A stretch of DNA of 8,469 bases from Acidiferrobacterales bacterium (lineage in GTDB: Bacteria; Pseudomonadota; Gammaproteobacteria; Acidiferrobacterales; Sulfurifustaceae), in NCBI GenBank assembly GCA_015492195.1, contig WGFP01000242.1:1-8469 (forward strand), given 5' to 3'. The notes under the pieces are model-generated. The model was not told the DNA's origin. It ran no database searches and was given only the letters and a program-made list of their open reading frames with translations. Position 1 is the first letter of the stretch, and every line of letters starts with the position of its first letter. A program made the translations under genes and the position numbers. Below, piece after piece: positions 1 to 6,179 of this stretch.

Positions 1-285
1 GGGCCGTGCCGATCGTTCGCGCCGACTTACGAACAGCTCTCGGAGAAATATCCGGATGTTGTTTTCGCCAAAATCAACACCGAGGAACAACAGGCGCTGG
101 CCGCCCATTTCCAGATCCGCTCTATTCCCACGTTGATGATCTTCCGTGAGAAAATTATCATCTGCTCCCAACCCGGCGCACTGCCGGCTTCGGCATTGGA
201 AGAAATAATCAACAAAGCCAAGGCGCTTGACATGACGGAAGTACATCGTGAGATTGAAAAAAAGAAGGCGGGAGAAAAAACCTAA
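1..285 (+). CDS. Thioredoxin-family protein (5' truncated by window edge)
   Basis: Reading frame 1 is open from the first base to the TAA at 283-285 and gives 94 residues of a thioredoxin fold. It starts at GPCRSF, so the GPC is the second half of a WCGPC redox motif and the first cysteine lies outside the window. The cis-proline segment SIPTLMIF, about 37 residues in, faces the active site in this family. Thioredoxins reduce protein disulphides in the cytoplasm. No signal peptide can be judged because the N-terminus is missing. After the fold there is a charged tail (VHREIEKKKAGEKT) slightly longer than in the minimal thioredoxin. Relative to E. coli TrxA it looks more like the thioredoxin-like proteins of unknown specific partner. 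The family is secure; the substrate is not known. Confidence 0.88.
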   Translation, partial: GPCRSFAPTYEQLSEKYPDVVFAKINTEEQQALAAHFQIRSIPTLMIFREKIIICSQPGALPASALEEIINKAKALDMTEVHREIEKKKAGEKT

Positions 286-507
286 ACATCTTGGAAATTC
301 AGCAACGATTTTCGTATGACCGCATAACCTTCCCCGCTCCAACGCCCGCTATACCAACCTGCAAACATACGAACGTAACCTTGCATCGATATCGTCAAGC
401 GGCATTGACAGACCCCAAGAGCGCCGGGGCGGGGGCTCGAATCTCGCATAATGTACCAAACTTAAACCAATTCAAAATTCAAGGCTTGACTGCGAAGATC
501 TCAGTAG
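286..507. other. Intergenic region with no supported gene
   Basis: 222 bp lie between the thioredoxin stop and the DUF1499 start. An open frame at 291-527 has no ribosome binding site and a composition unlike a protein. A perfect TTGACA occurs at 405-410 and a CATAAT at 447-452, but they are about 36 bp apart and do not make a promoter together. CATAAT alone may serve as a -10 box for the next gene. No intrinsic terminator with a T-tract was found after the thioredoxin gene. Confidence 0.5.
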
Positions 508-1266
508 ATGACCGTCCGGAAAAATAACGGAAAGATGCGGCCCTTTTACAAGCCGGCCGTCGTGGGCTTTGTGCTGGCGATCGCCACGGTAGTAATCGCC
601 GTCATGGCGCCGATGGGAAGCCGCTGGGGTTGGTGGAATTACGATTTCGCCTCACAGATCCTGCGGTGGATCGCATACGGCGGAACGCTTGCCGTTGTGA
701 TTTGTTTGATGGGTACGTTGAAGGCACGGCCGCGAAGCGGCAGGCGGGGTTTTTTATTGGGGCTATTCGGGCTGATCGTGCTTATACCGACGATTGTATT
801 ACCGGCGTACTGGAACTACGCCAAGCAAAAGCTGCCGCCGATCCAGGACATCACCACGGATACAGAAAACCCTCCCGATTTTTGGTTTACGCCGACATCA
901 CATGTATACGGCGGTCCGGCCTTAGCCGCCATGCAGCGAGAGGCCTATCCGGACATCAAACCGGTTTTCTTGCAAATGCCCGTAACCCAGGCCTTTGACC
1001 ATGCTCTCGACACCGTCCGCGAAATGGGCTGGGAAGTACTGGCATCCGATCGCGACGAAGGACGTATTGAGGCGGCGGACACCACGTTTTGGTTCGGATT
1101 CAAAGACGATGTAGTTATACGGATCATGGAGGTCAACGGAGAAAGTCGAATTGACATGCGTTCCGCATCGCGATTCGGCGGCGGCGGCGACATTGGAGCA
1201 AACGCTAACCGGATCCGTGCTTTCTTCCGCGCCCTGAAACGTCGGAGTGAACATAAACCTGGGTAA
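508..1266 (+). CDS. DUF1499 domain membrane protein
   Basis: 252 residues. The N-terminal part has three hydrophobic segments at about residues 18-36, 51-71 and 81-101, with basic residues between the second and third. A soluble domain from about 110 to 245 follows. That domain matches the DUF1499 pattern: a YPDIKPV start, then a helix, GWEVLASDRDEGRIEAADTT, a strand pair (DDVVIRIMEV, SRIDMRSASR), then GGGDIGANANRIRAFF. Family function is unknown; it is found in many Proteobacteria. Two starts are possible: ATG 508 (no clear Shine-Dalgarno) and ATG 535 (residue 10), which is preceded closely by CGGAAAG. The second would give 243 residues and a more usual short cytoplasmic N-terminus. The 3' end overlaps the convergent methyltransferase gene by 62 bp. 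Domain assignment rests on remembered family consensus. Confidence 0.82.
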   Translation: MTVRKNNGKMRPFYKPAVVGFVLAIATVVIAVMAPMGSRWGWWNYDFASQILRWIAYGGTLAVVICLMGTLKARPRSGRRGFLLGLFGLIVLIPTIVLPAYWNYAKQKLPPIQDITTDTENPPDFWFTPTSHVYGGPALAAMQREAYPDIKPVFLQMPVTQAFDHALDTVREMGWEVLASDRDEGRIEAADTTFWFGFKDDVVIRIMEVNGESRIDMRSASRFGGGGDIGANANRIRAFFRALKRRSEHKPG

Positions 1267-1885
1267 GCCAGATCGGTGTCTCGTTCTGGCAGTGTTTCTT
1301 GAATCCTTCCGCCTGGATCCAAGACTCTATCTTCTCCGGGTCATGCACGTAGCTGCGAAACGGCGAGCAAATCAGCCATAGAAAAAACGCGAACAGGGTC
1401 ATGCCGAAACGGATAAAGGCACGGTCACGCGGGTAGGTCAGCGCATACACCCGGCGCGTTTTGGCAAGCGAGCGCTTGACCAGCGCCTCGGCATCCGGGT
1501 AACAACAAACGACCTTGTCCAGAATGGTCACGTCGGCGTCCGCAATTGTATCGGCGAGGTCGACAAAATCGCCGTGGTGGTATTCAACACGACCCGAAAG
1601 ACCGTTTTCCCGTGCGAGGATATGCGCCTCGGTCAGCATTTTCTCCGAAAGATCGACACCTACCGCGCGCGCGGCTCCGGCCTGCAGCAGCAACTGATGC
1701 AGATAACCGACGCCGCTTCCAATTTCCAAGACTGAAGTGCCGGCTATGCCCGCCTTTTTCAAACCCTCAATCAGATGCTTTTGGGATTTCTCCAATCCTT
1801 TCTTTTGATAGCGTTTACGGTACCGGCGGGCAAACAAAGAAAAGAGGCGGTCCGCCCCGCGGGCATGGTTGCAACAACACGGCAT
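1205..1885 (-). CDS. Class I SAM-dependent methyltransferase (substrate unknown)
   Basis: 226 residues when started at the ATG at 1885. Motif I is SVLEIGSGVG (residues 51-60), followed by the acidic residue that binds the SAM ribose in VGVDLS (D78). HGDFVDL (about 104-110) and a hydrophobic strand ending in DKVVCCYPD (123-131) follow. The N-terminus MPCCCNHARGADRLF with a basic RRYRKRYQKKG stretch resembles a group of small methyltransferases that begin with clustered cysteines. A hydrophobic segment at about 156-173 (FIRFGMTLFAFFLWLI) may contact the membrane or a lipophilic substrate. It is distantly like UbiG/BchM-type enzymes, but I cannot assign a substrate. The frame is open up to 1972, but an ATG at 1921 would overlap a likely -10 box, and the CCC motif is the expected beginning of the family. 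The gene is convergent with the DUF1499 gene and divergent from rsmJ. Confidence 0.82.
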   Translation of the reverse strand: MPCCCNHARGADRLFSLFARRYRKRYQKKGLEKSQKHLIEGLKKAGIAGTSVLEIGSGVGYLHQLLLQAGAARAVGVDLSEKMLTEAHILARENGLSGRVEYHHGDFVDLADTIADADVTILDKVVCCYPDAEALVKRSLAKTRRVYALTYPRDRAFIRFGMTLFAFFLWLICSPFRSYVHDPEKIESWIQAEGFKKHCQNETPIWLTQVYVHSDVSGRGRKHGSG

Positions 1886-1919
1886 GATATCCGATCTCGG
1901 AAATCCTCTGAAAAGAAGC

Positions 1920-1925
1920 ATTGTA
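1920..1925 (-). promoter_or_regulatory. Candidate -10 box for the methyltransferase gene
   Basis: On the minus strand the sequence reads TACAAT, five of six matches to the sigma-70 -10 consensus. It lies 34 bp upstream of the preferred methyltransferase ATG. No good -35 hexamer lies 16-18 bp upstream; that position is taken by the GC-rich dyad at 1943-1961, so the promoter may depend on an activator or be weak. Confidence 0.35.
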
Positions 1926-1942
1926 CCCTGTTTAAGGGGAAA

Positions 1943-1961
1943 CGCCCGCGCGACGCGGGCG
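1943..1961. promoter_or_regulatory. GC-rich perfect dyad between two divergent genes
   Basis: CGCCCGCG (1943-1950), a three-base spacer CGA, then CGCGGGCG (1954-1961): a perfect 8-bp inverted repeat. It sits in the 103-bp gap between the divergent methyltransferase and rsmJ starts. It overlaps the expected -35 region of the leftward promoter and lies just upstream of a possible rightward -10 (TATGCT, 1977-1982). No T-tract follows, so it is not a normal intrinsic terminator. An operator or a structural hairpin is possible. Confidence 0.4.
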
Positions 1962-1988
1962 GCCCAAGGCACATGGTATGCTTACAAG

Positions 1989-2828
1989 ATGCGGAAACTT
2001 CCACTGAGTAACGCCGCGTCAGACTCCCGGGTTGCCTACACAAACGGTGGAAAAATCGGTATCGCGGTCACGGATTCGGAGCCCGACCCCGTCACGCGCC
2101 GGGCGGCGGCCGACTTGGCAAGCGAGTTGGGGCTGCCGTGGACCGAGCCCGGATCAGGACAGGAATTCCGGCTGTTGCTGGTATGCACACCCAAACGCCT
2201 GGAACTGCGCGATTGCCGAAACCCGCGCACGGGCCCGGTGTTTGCCGAATTCGGCGATCCGGACGTGCGGCCCTTCGGCCCGAACCTCTCGCGCCGTCAA
2301 CCGCTCGCGCGCGCCATCGGCGCCAAAAACCGCGTGGTGGTGGACGCCACCGCGGGTCTCGGCCATGACGCATTTTTGCTGACATGCATGGGTTACCGGG
2401 TTACGGCGATCGAACGCAACGGTGCCGTTGCGGCACTGCTGCGGGACGGCCTGCGTCGGGCGCAGCAACGGGAAACTCTCTCCCGCGCCTGCGGCAACAG
2501 ATTACATCTCGTCACGGCCGATGCGCGGGAGGTGCTCCCTGATATTCGCCCCAAACCGGATGTCATTTATCTCGACCCCATGTTTCCGCCAAAACGAAAA
2601 AAATCGGCCGCGGTAAAAAAAGAAATTCGCCTGCTGCGCATGCTCGTCGGAGACGACACCGACGCCCGGGAATTGCTTGAGATCAGTCGGCGCTGTGCCG
2701 CCGACCGCGTTGTCGTCAAGCGCCCCGACCACGCGCCGCCGCTCGCCCCCAAACCCACCGTATCCTATTCCGGCAAGCTGGTGCGTTATGATGTTTATTA
2801 CACCCGCGCCGGTCATCAAATGACATAA
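1989..2828 (+). CDS. rsmJ: 16S rRNA (guanine1516-N2)-methyltransferase RsmJ
   Basis: 279 residues. RsmJ (YhiQ in E. coli) uses SAM to methylate N2 of G1516 in the small-subunit rRNA. Visible family signatures are VVVDATAGLGHDAF (116-129, SAM motif I), AIERN (140-144), VIYLDPMFPPKRKKSA (192-207, catalytic motif IV with DPMFP) and VVVKRPDHAPPL (241-252). The N-terminal region from GKIGIAVTD to TPKRLELRD aligns with the start of the E. coli protein from memory. The frame is open upstream to 1869, but the ATG at 1989 leaves only about 20 extra residues before the conserved part and clears the divergent promoter region, so it is preferred. There is no strong Shine-Dalgarno; TATGCT at 1977-1982 could be a -10 box only a few bases upstream. 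rsmE follows 8 bp after the stop, so the two are surely cotranscribed. Confidence 0.93.
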   Translation: MRKLPLSNAASDSRVAYTNGGKIGIAVTDSEPDPVTRRAAADLASELGLPWTEPGSGQEFRLLLVCTPKRLELRDCRNPRTGPVFAEFGDPDVRPFGPNLSRRQPLARAIGAKNRVVVDATAGLGHDAFLLTCMGYRVTAIERNGAVAALLRDGLRRAQQRETLSRACGNRLHLVTADAREVLPDIRPKPDVIYLDPMFPPKRKKSAAVKKEIRLLRMLVGDDTDARELLEISRRCAADRVVVKRPDHAPPLAPKPTVSYSGKLVRYDVYYTRAGHQMT

Positions 2829-2836
2829 AGCCGCGT

Positions 2837-3562
2837 ATGTCCGAGCCGCTGTTCTATTGCCGGGACCTGCCCGCCGTTGGGGGGACGATCACCCTCAGCG
2901 GCAATGAGGCGCGTCACGCCGCCGGCGCGCGTCGCCTCCATGTCGGCGATGTCCTGCAACTGTTTGACGGCCGTGGTGGCACGGCGCGCGCCGAACTCGA
3001 GGCCATCGATCGCCGCGGCAAAAAACTTTCGGCACGTCTGATGAAGCGCCACACCGAACCGCCGCCGCATCCGTCCGTGCACCTGGCCTGCGCCCTGCCC
3101 AAAGGCGACCGCCAAGCGGTGCTTTTGGACATGGCGACCCAACTGGGCATGACCGGTTTCACCCCGTTGCTTTGCGAACGCAGTGTGGTCAAAGCCGGCG
3201 CCCACGCGGAAAAGCGCTGGCGGCGCATCTGTCTTGAGGCCTGCAAACAAAGCCGGAGGCTTCATCTTCCCATGATCCACGACGCCCTGACGCCCGCAGA
3301 GGCGGCGTCGCGCGCGACGGCGGTGAATCATACGGTGTGGCTGGCCCACCCAACCGGTGACGCCCCCCCGGTCCCTGATCGCTCAACCCTTGCCTCCGGC
3401 GTGACGATCATGGTCGGCCCCGAAGGCGGGTTTACGGAAGAGGAAATTGCGCAGGTCACGACGCGGGGAGGTAAAACCATAAACCTTGGTTCAGCAGTGC
3501 TGCGGATCGAAACAGCGGCGATCGCCTTGCTGTCCATGATCCGCTTGCGTGCACAGAATTAG
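2837..3562 (+). CDS. rsmE: 16S rRNA (uracil1498-N3)-methyltransferase RsmE
   Basis: 241 residues, the usual length. RsmE is a SPOUT-class (trefoil-knot) methyltransferase that makes m3U1498 in 16S rRNA of the 30S subunit. An N-terminal PUA-like RNA-binding domain (about 1-72) contains LSGNEARHAAGARRLHVGD. The SPOUT domain shows ACALPKGDR (85-92), ICLEACKQSRR (131-141, family EA.EQS.R), VGPEGGFTEEE (193-203) and the knot segment LGSAVLRIETAA (217-228). In E. coli the last segment begins LGPRVLR; the PR to SA change is tolerated in other homologues. The ATG is 8 bp after the rsmJ stop with no clear ribosome binding site, which suggests translational coupling. No T-rich terminator was seen after the stop; the next gene is convergent at 3648. 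Confidence 0.95.
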   Translation: MSEPLFYCRDLPAVGGTITLSGNEARHAAGARRLHVGDVLQLFDGRGGTARAELEAIDRRGKKLSARLMKRHTEPPPHPSVHLACALPKGDRQAVLLDMATQLGMTGFTPLLCERSVVKAGAHAEKRWRRICLEACKQSRRLHLPMIHDALTPAEAASRATAVNHTVWLAHPTGDAPPVPDRSTLASGVTIMVGPEGGFTEEEIAQVTTRGGKTINLGSAVLRIETAAIALLSMIRLRAQN

Positions 3563-3647
3563 TTCGCCGTCGCCGGAGGAAGCAACGGACGGTGAGGTTT
3601 CAATGCAAGGATAAAAACTGGGGTACCGCTTAGGAAATTGTTCTCGG

Positions 3648-4001
3648 CTAGAGCGTTGTTTGGGAGCGAAGCGGATTCGAACCCGCGCGGTCGGCATATA
3701 CGAGGTCCACCAGGCTGAAGTAGGCATCCTGTCCGAGATCGCCGAAGCTTACACCCGCCCCGTTTTCCGTGACACGCCGGATGGTGGCCGGCAGATTGTA
3801 GTCTTTGACTTTACCCCCGGCATTCACCCAGATTCCCACTTCCACCGCGCCGTTGTAAGGGAGCGCTTCGGGATGGGCTTCAAGAAAAGCGCCGTTCAGG
3901 CTGATGTCGCGAATGGTACAGACGACGGTGCTCGCCTGGCACCGCAGCACCGCATCGAGCGCCACCGGTATCCGGGGACATTCACGTCTCTCGGTCTCCA
4001 T
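3648..4001 (-). CDS. PilZ domain protein (c-di-GMP binding)
   Basis: 117 residues, a stand-alone PilZ domain. Both c-di-GMP contact motifs are intact: RECPR (R6xxxR10) and DISLNG (D32xSxxG37). They are followed by the beta-barrel strands GAVEVGIWVN, NLPATIRRV and GAGVSFGDL, and the family-like ending AYFSLVDLVY (93-102). Such proteins bind the second messenger and act on motility, type IV pili or polysaccharide secretion through a protein partner; which one cannot be told here. The start is well supported: GGGGAGGGA lies a few bases before the ATG at 4001. The last codons (residues about 105-114) are made of sequence resembling the 3' end of a tRNA, so the C-terminus may have been replaced. 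The gene lies downstream of rlmJ with a 198-bp gap rich in palindromes, so it probably has its own promoter. Confidence 0.9.
   Translation of the reverse strand: METERRECPRIPVALDAVLRCQASTVVCTIRDISLNGAFLEAHPEALPYNGAVEVGIWVNAGGKVKDYNLPATIRRVTENGAGVSFGDLGQDAYFSLVDLVYADRAGSNPLRSQTTL
3661..3690 (-). other. tRNA 3'-end-like sequence inside the PilZ gene
   Basis: On the minus strand the sequence contains GCGGGTTCGAATCCGC followed by TTCGCTC and CCA (CCA at 3663-3661). This looks like a T-arm, acceptor 3' strand and CCA end. The T-stem lacks one C expected in GCGGG/CCCGC, and no acceptor 5' strand, D-arm or anticodon arm lies upstream, where the PilZ coding sequence continues. It is therefore not a tRNA gene; at most it is a relic such as an integration-site half, or chance similarity. 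Confidence 0.25.
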
Positions 4002-4084
4002 GATCCCTCCCCAAAAGGGGTCGTATTAACGAGCTTCTCGGCCCACTTGCTTCTGTAGGCCCTGCTCCATTGTTGTTTTTGTTC

Positions 4085-4104
4085 CGGGAATTCCCGAATT
4101 CGGG
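4085..4104. promoter_or_regulatory. Two overlapping 12-bp palindromes upstream of the PilZ gene
   Basis: CGGGAATTCCCG (4085-4096) and CCCGAATTCGGG (4093-4104) are each perfect palindromes and share the four bases CCCG. They lie about 85-105 bp upstream of the PilZ start codon. A nested pair of this kind is unlikely to be coding, as this 198-bp gap has no gene. It may be a regulator binding site. No promoter hexamers could be fixed with confidence nearby. Confidence 0.35.
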
Positions 4105-4126
4105 TTCTAATTTACCGGCTGACTTG

Positions 4127-4157
4127 CCGTTTGTCGAGACAAATATACCGTTTGTCG
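4127..4157. repeat. 10-bp direct repeat with 21-bp period, plus an inverted repeat
   Basis: CCGTTTGTCG occurs at 4127-4136 and again at 4148-4157, a period of 21 bp or two helical turns, which would place both copies on the same face of DNA. The first copy also overlaps an inverted repeat TTGTC-GA-GACAA (4131-4142). A weak hairpin CTCATA/TATGAG (4163-4179) follows next to the rlmJ stop. Together these suggest a protein-binding region rather than a terminator. Confidence 0.3.
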
Positions 4158-4199
4158 CTAATCTCATAAATAGTATGAGTTTTTCACCGGAGATGGCGG

Positions 4200-5054
4200 T
4201 TACCACCAATCCACGGCCATATGACCCGTCCCAACCCGTCGGCACAGCACATTGAGCAGCCACGGCAGTACCTGTCTCAGGGTGTTTTCCAGGGAAGCCG
4301 GGGGATTCAGCAGCAACATCCCACAACCGCTCATGTGTGGCGGGTTGTCTTCCGGACGCGGGCAGATTTCCGCGCGCAGTATCCTCCCCATGCCGCCTTC
4401 CCGCCATGCCCGATAAAAACGTTCACAGGAAGCCCGGTCTCTCACGGGATACCAGACCGCGTAAAGGCCGCTCGGCCAACGATTGTATGCGGCTTGCAAA
4501 CCGGTGATCATCTCATCGGCTTCGTCGGCCCGCGCATACGCTGGGTCGATCAACACCAGGCCGTGCGGCGCCTTCGGCGGCACCAAGGTTTTAAGACCCG
4601 CATAGCCATCCTCTTGGTGAACGGTAACCTGCGGGTCACCGGCAAATTCCGCAACCAAACGTGATGCCTCTCCCGGATGACGCTCGAACAGGGTCATCCG
4701 GTCCTGATCCCGAAGCATGAAACGCGCGATCCGTGGCGAACCCGGATAGTAACGCACCGCTGAACCGCCCGACCGTTCGCCACCGATGTTCACGGCGCGC
4801 ACCGCCGCGAGATAATCCGATAATGCTTCCGGGGCCGACGCGGTCTCGCACAAACGAACAATGTCCCGCCGGTGGTGTTCGCCCTTGGTTTGCGCGGCGT
4901 CGCTGCAAAGATCATAGCGACCGGCACCGGCGTGGGTTTCCATATAACAAAAAGGGGGTTCCTGTTTGCGGAGTTCCCGCAATAGAAGCGTCAAGACGGA
5001 ATGTTTAAACACGTCGGCAAAATTGCCGGCGTGTTCAATGTGACAATAACCCAT
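4200..5054 (-). CDS. rlmJ: 23S rRNA (adenine2030-N6)-methyltransferase RlmJ
   Basis: 284 residues. RlmJ (YhiR in E. coli) makes m6A2030 in 23S rRNA. The protein follows the family from end to end: HAGNFADVFKH (8-18), METHAGAGRYDL (38-49, SAM motif), YYPGSPRIA (102-110), GLVLIDPAY (165-173), GLYAVWYPV (196-204), SGCGMLLLNPP (242-252) and the C-terminal GTGHMAVDW. The catalytic motif IV, DPPY in the E. coli protein, is DPAY here: the Asp and Tyr are kept, the second Pro is Ala (codon GCG). The frame extends upstream to a TTG at 5081, but the ATG at 5054 aligns with the E. coli N-terminus (MLSYRHSFHAGN) and is preferred. No Shine-Dalgarno precedes it; the upstream bases are AT-rich and follow directly after the 3' arm of an inverted repeat. 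It lies downstream of hemB on the same strand. Confidence 0.94.
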   Translation of the reverse strand: MGYCHIEHAGNFADVFKHSVLTLLLRELRKQEPPFCYMETHAGAGRYDLCSDAAQTKGEHHRRDIVRLCETASAPEALSDYLAAVRAVNIGGERSGGSAVRYYPGSPRIARFMLRDQDRMTLFERHPGEASRLVAEFAGDPQVTVHQEDGYAGLKTLVPPKAPHGLVLIDPAYARADEADEMITGLQAAYNRWPSGLYAVWYPVRDRASCERFYRAWREGGMGRILRAEICPRPEDNPPHMSGCGMLLLNPPASLENTLRQVLPWLLNVLCRRVGTGHMAVDWW

Positions 5055-5062
5055 AAAAATAT

Positions 5063-5134
5063 AACAAGTTTCAAGCAGCAAGAGAAAACTTATTGTTTTT
5101 CCTTCTTGTTACTTGCAACTTGCTACTTGCTACT
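5063..5134. repeat. Imperfect 20-bp inverted repeat with ACTTGC heptads
   Basis: The arm at 5063-5082 and the reverse complement of 5105-5124 agree at 16 of 20 positions, with a 22-base AT-rich spacer between them. The right arm runs on as three heptads, ACTTGCA, ACTTGCT, ACTTGCT (5111-5131), and contains the hemB stop codon (5123-5125). In the leftward transcript the hairpin is followed by TATATTTTT and then at once by the rlmJ ATG. It could act as a terminator or attenuator, or mask translation initiation. It may also be a copy of a dispersed repeat. Confidence 0.6.
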
Positions 5135-6145
5135 CTCTTTTAACCATCCCGCCGCCCGTTCGGCGAAATAGGTCAGAATAGCGTCGGCGCCGGCGCGCTT
5201 GAAGGCAAGCAGGGATTCCATGACCACGGCGCGCTCGTCGAGCCAGCCGTTCTGCGCCGCCGCCGCGAGCATGGCGTATTCGCCGCTGACCTGGTACACA
5301 AACGTCGGCGCGCCGAAGCGGTCTTTTACCCGGTGCACGATGTCGAGGTACGGCATGCCCGGCTTGATCATCACCATATCCGCGCCTTCCTCAAGGTCGA
5401 GCGCCACTTCCCGCAACGCCTCGTCGCTGTTGGCCGGGTCCATCTGATAGGTGTGCTTGTCGCCTTCACCGAGATTGGCGGCCGAACCGATGGCGTCGCG
5501 AAACGGCCCGTAAAAATTGGAGGCGTACTTCGCCGCATAGGCGAGGATGCGAGTATGGATATGACCGGCCTGTTCCAGGGCCTCACGGATTGCGCCGATG
5601 CGTCCGTCCATCATATCCGAAGGCGCCACGATGTCGGCACCGGCCTCGACGTGGGACAGGGCCTGCTTGACCAGCGCCGCGACCGTCTCGTCATTCATAA
5701 CGTAGCCGGCGTCGTTCACCAAACCGTCCTGGCCGTGAGAGGTAAACGGGTCCAAGGCGACATCGGTGATCACCCCCAGCTCGGGGAAACGCTTTTTCAG
5801 CTCGCGCACGGTCCGCGGGATAAGGCCCTTGGAATTGTAGGCCTCTTCGGCGAGGGCGGATTTTTTCTCCTGCGCGACCACGGGGAACAGGGCGATGGCG
5901 GGCACCCCGAGCCTCAGGAGTTCTTCCGCCTGCTTGAGGACCAGATCCACGGTCAGCCGCTGAATGCCCGGCATGGAGGCAACGGGCTCGGCGTTGTTCT
6001 TTCCCTCGATGACAAAGACGGGTTGGATCAGATCGTCGGCATGCAGATGCGATTCGCGCATCAGCCGCCGGGAAAAATCCGATTTCCGCATCCGGCGCAT
6101 GCGAATGCGGGGGAAACGGCCTCGTCCGGCATCAAAAGGGGTCAT
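5123..6145 (-). CDS. hemB: Delta-aminolevulinic acid dehydratase (porphobilinogen synthase)
   Basis: 340 residues. HemB condenses two 5-aminolevulinate molecules to porphobilinogen, the second common step of haem and other tetrapyrrole synthesis, in a homo-octamer. The two active-site lysines are in AYAAKYASNFYGP (K206) and VMIKPGMPYLD (K261, the Schiff-base lysine). The metal region reads DVALDPFTSHGQDG (128-141), with Ala and Asp where zinc enzymes have cysteines, so this is the magnesium-type enzyme like that of Pseudomonas. The frame is open to a GTG at 6157, but that GTG overlaps the only Shine-Dalgarno (AAGGAG, 6162-6157), so the ATG at 6145, 11 bases later, is the likely start. The stop codon lies inside the repeat before rlmJ. 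Upstream, a 133-bp palindromic element ends only about 20 bp before the Shine-Dalgarno. Confidence 0.97.
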   Translation of the reverse strand: MTPFDAGRGRFPRIRMRRMRKSDFSRRLMRESHLHADDLIQPVFVIEGKNNAEPVASMPGIQRLTVDLVLKQAEELLRLGVPAIALFPVVAQEKKSALAEEAYNSKGLIPRTVRELKKRFPELGVITDVALDPFTSHGQDGLVNDAGYVMNDETVAALVKQALSHVEAGADIVAPSDMMDGRIGAIREALEQAGHIHTRILAYAAKYASNFYGPFRDAIGSAANLGEGDKHTYQMDPANSDEALREVALDLEEGADMVMIKPGMPYLDIVHRVKDRFGAPTFVYQVSGEYAMLAAAAQNGWLDERAVVMESLLAFKRAGADAILTYFAERAAGWLKESSK

Positions 6146-6179
6146 GCGTCGGGACACTCCTTAAATAATAATAAAACCC

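Noticed and set aside
420..456. GGGCTCGAATCTCGC followed by ATAATGT and ACCA, like a tRNA T-arm and CCA end
   Set aside because: The stem does not pair well (several G-G or G-T positions), and no matching acceptor 5' strand or anticodon arm was found upstream at the right distance.
291..527. Plus-strand open frame in the gap before the DUF1499 gene
   Set aside because: No ribosome binding site, no domain and a random-looking composition. It also overlaps the start of the real gene in another frame.
2816..3349. Minus-strand open frame of 177 codons opposite rsmE
   Set aside because: rsmE has full family motifs on the plus strand. The antisense frame has high Arg/Gly/Ala content and no recognisable domain.
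5052..5081. TTG at 5081 as the rlmJ start
   Set aside because: It would place the N-terminus inside the inverted repeat and add nine residues absent from the E. coli protein. The ATG at 5054 aligns with the family start.
6143..6157. GTG at 6157 as the hemB start
   Set aside because: It overlaps the AAGGAG ribosome binding site, so the ribosome could not start there. The ATG at 6145 has this site at a workable distance of 11 bases.
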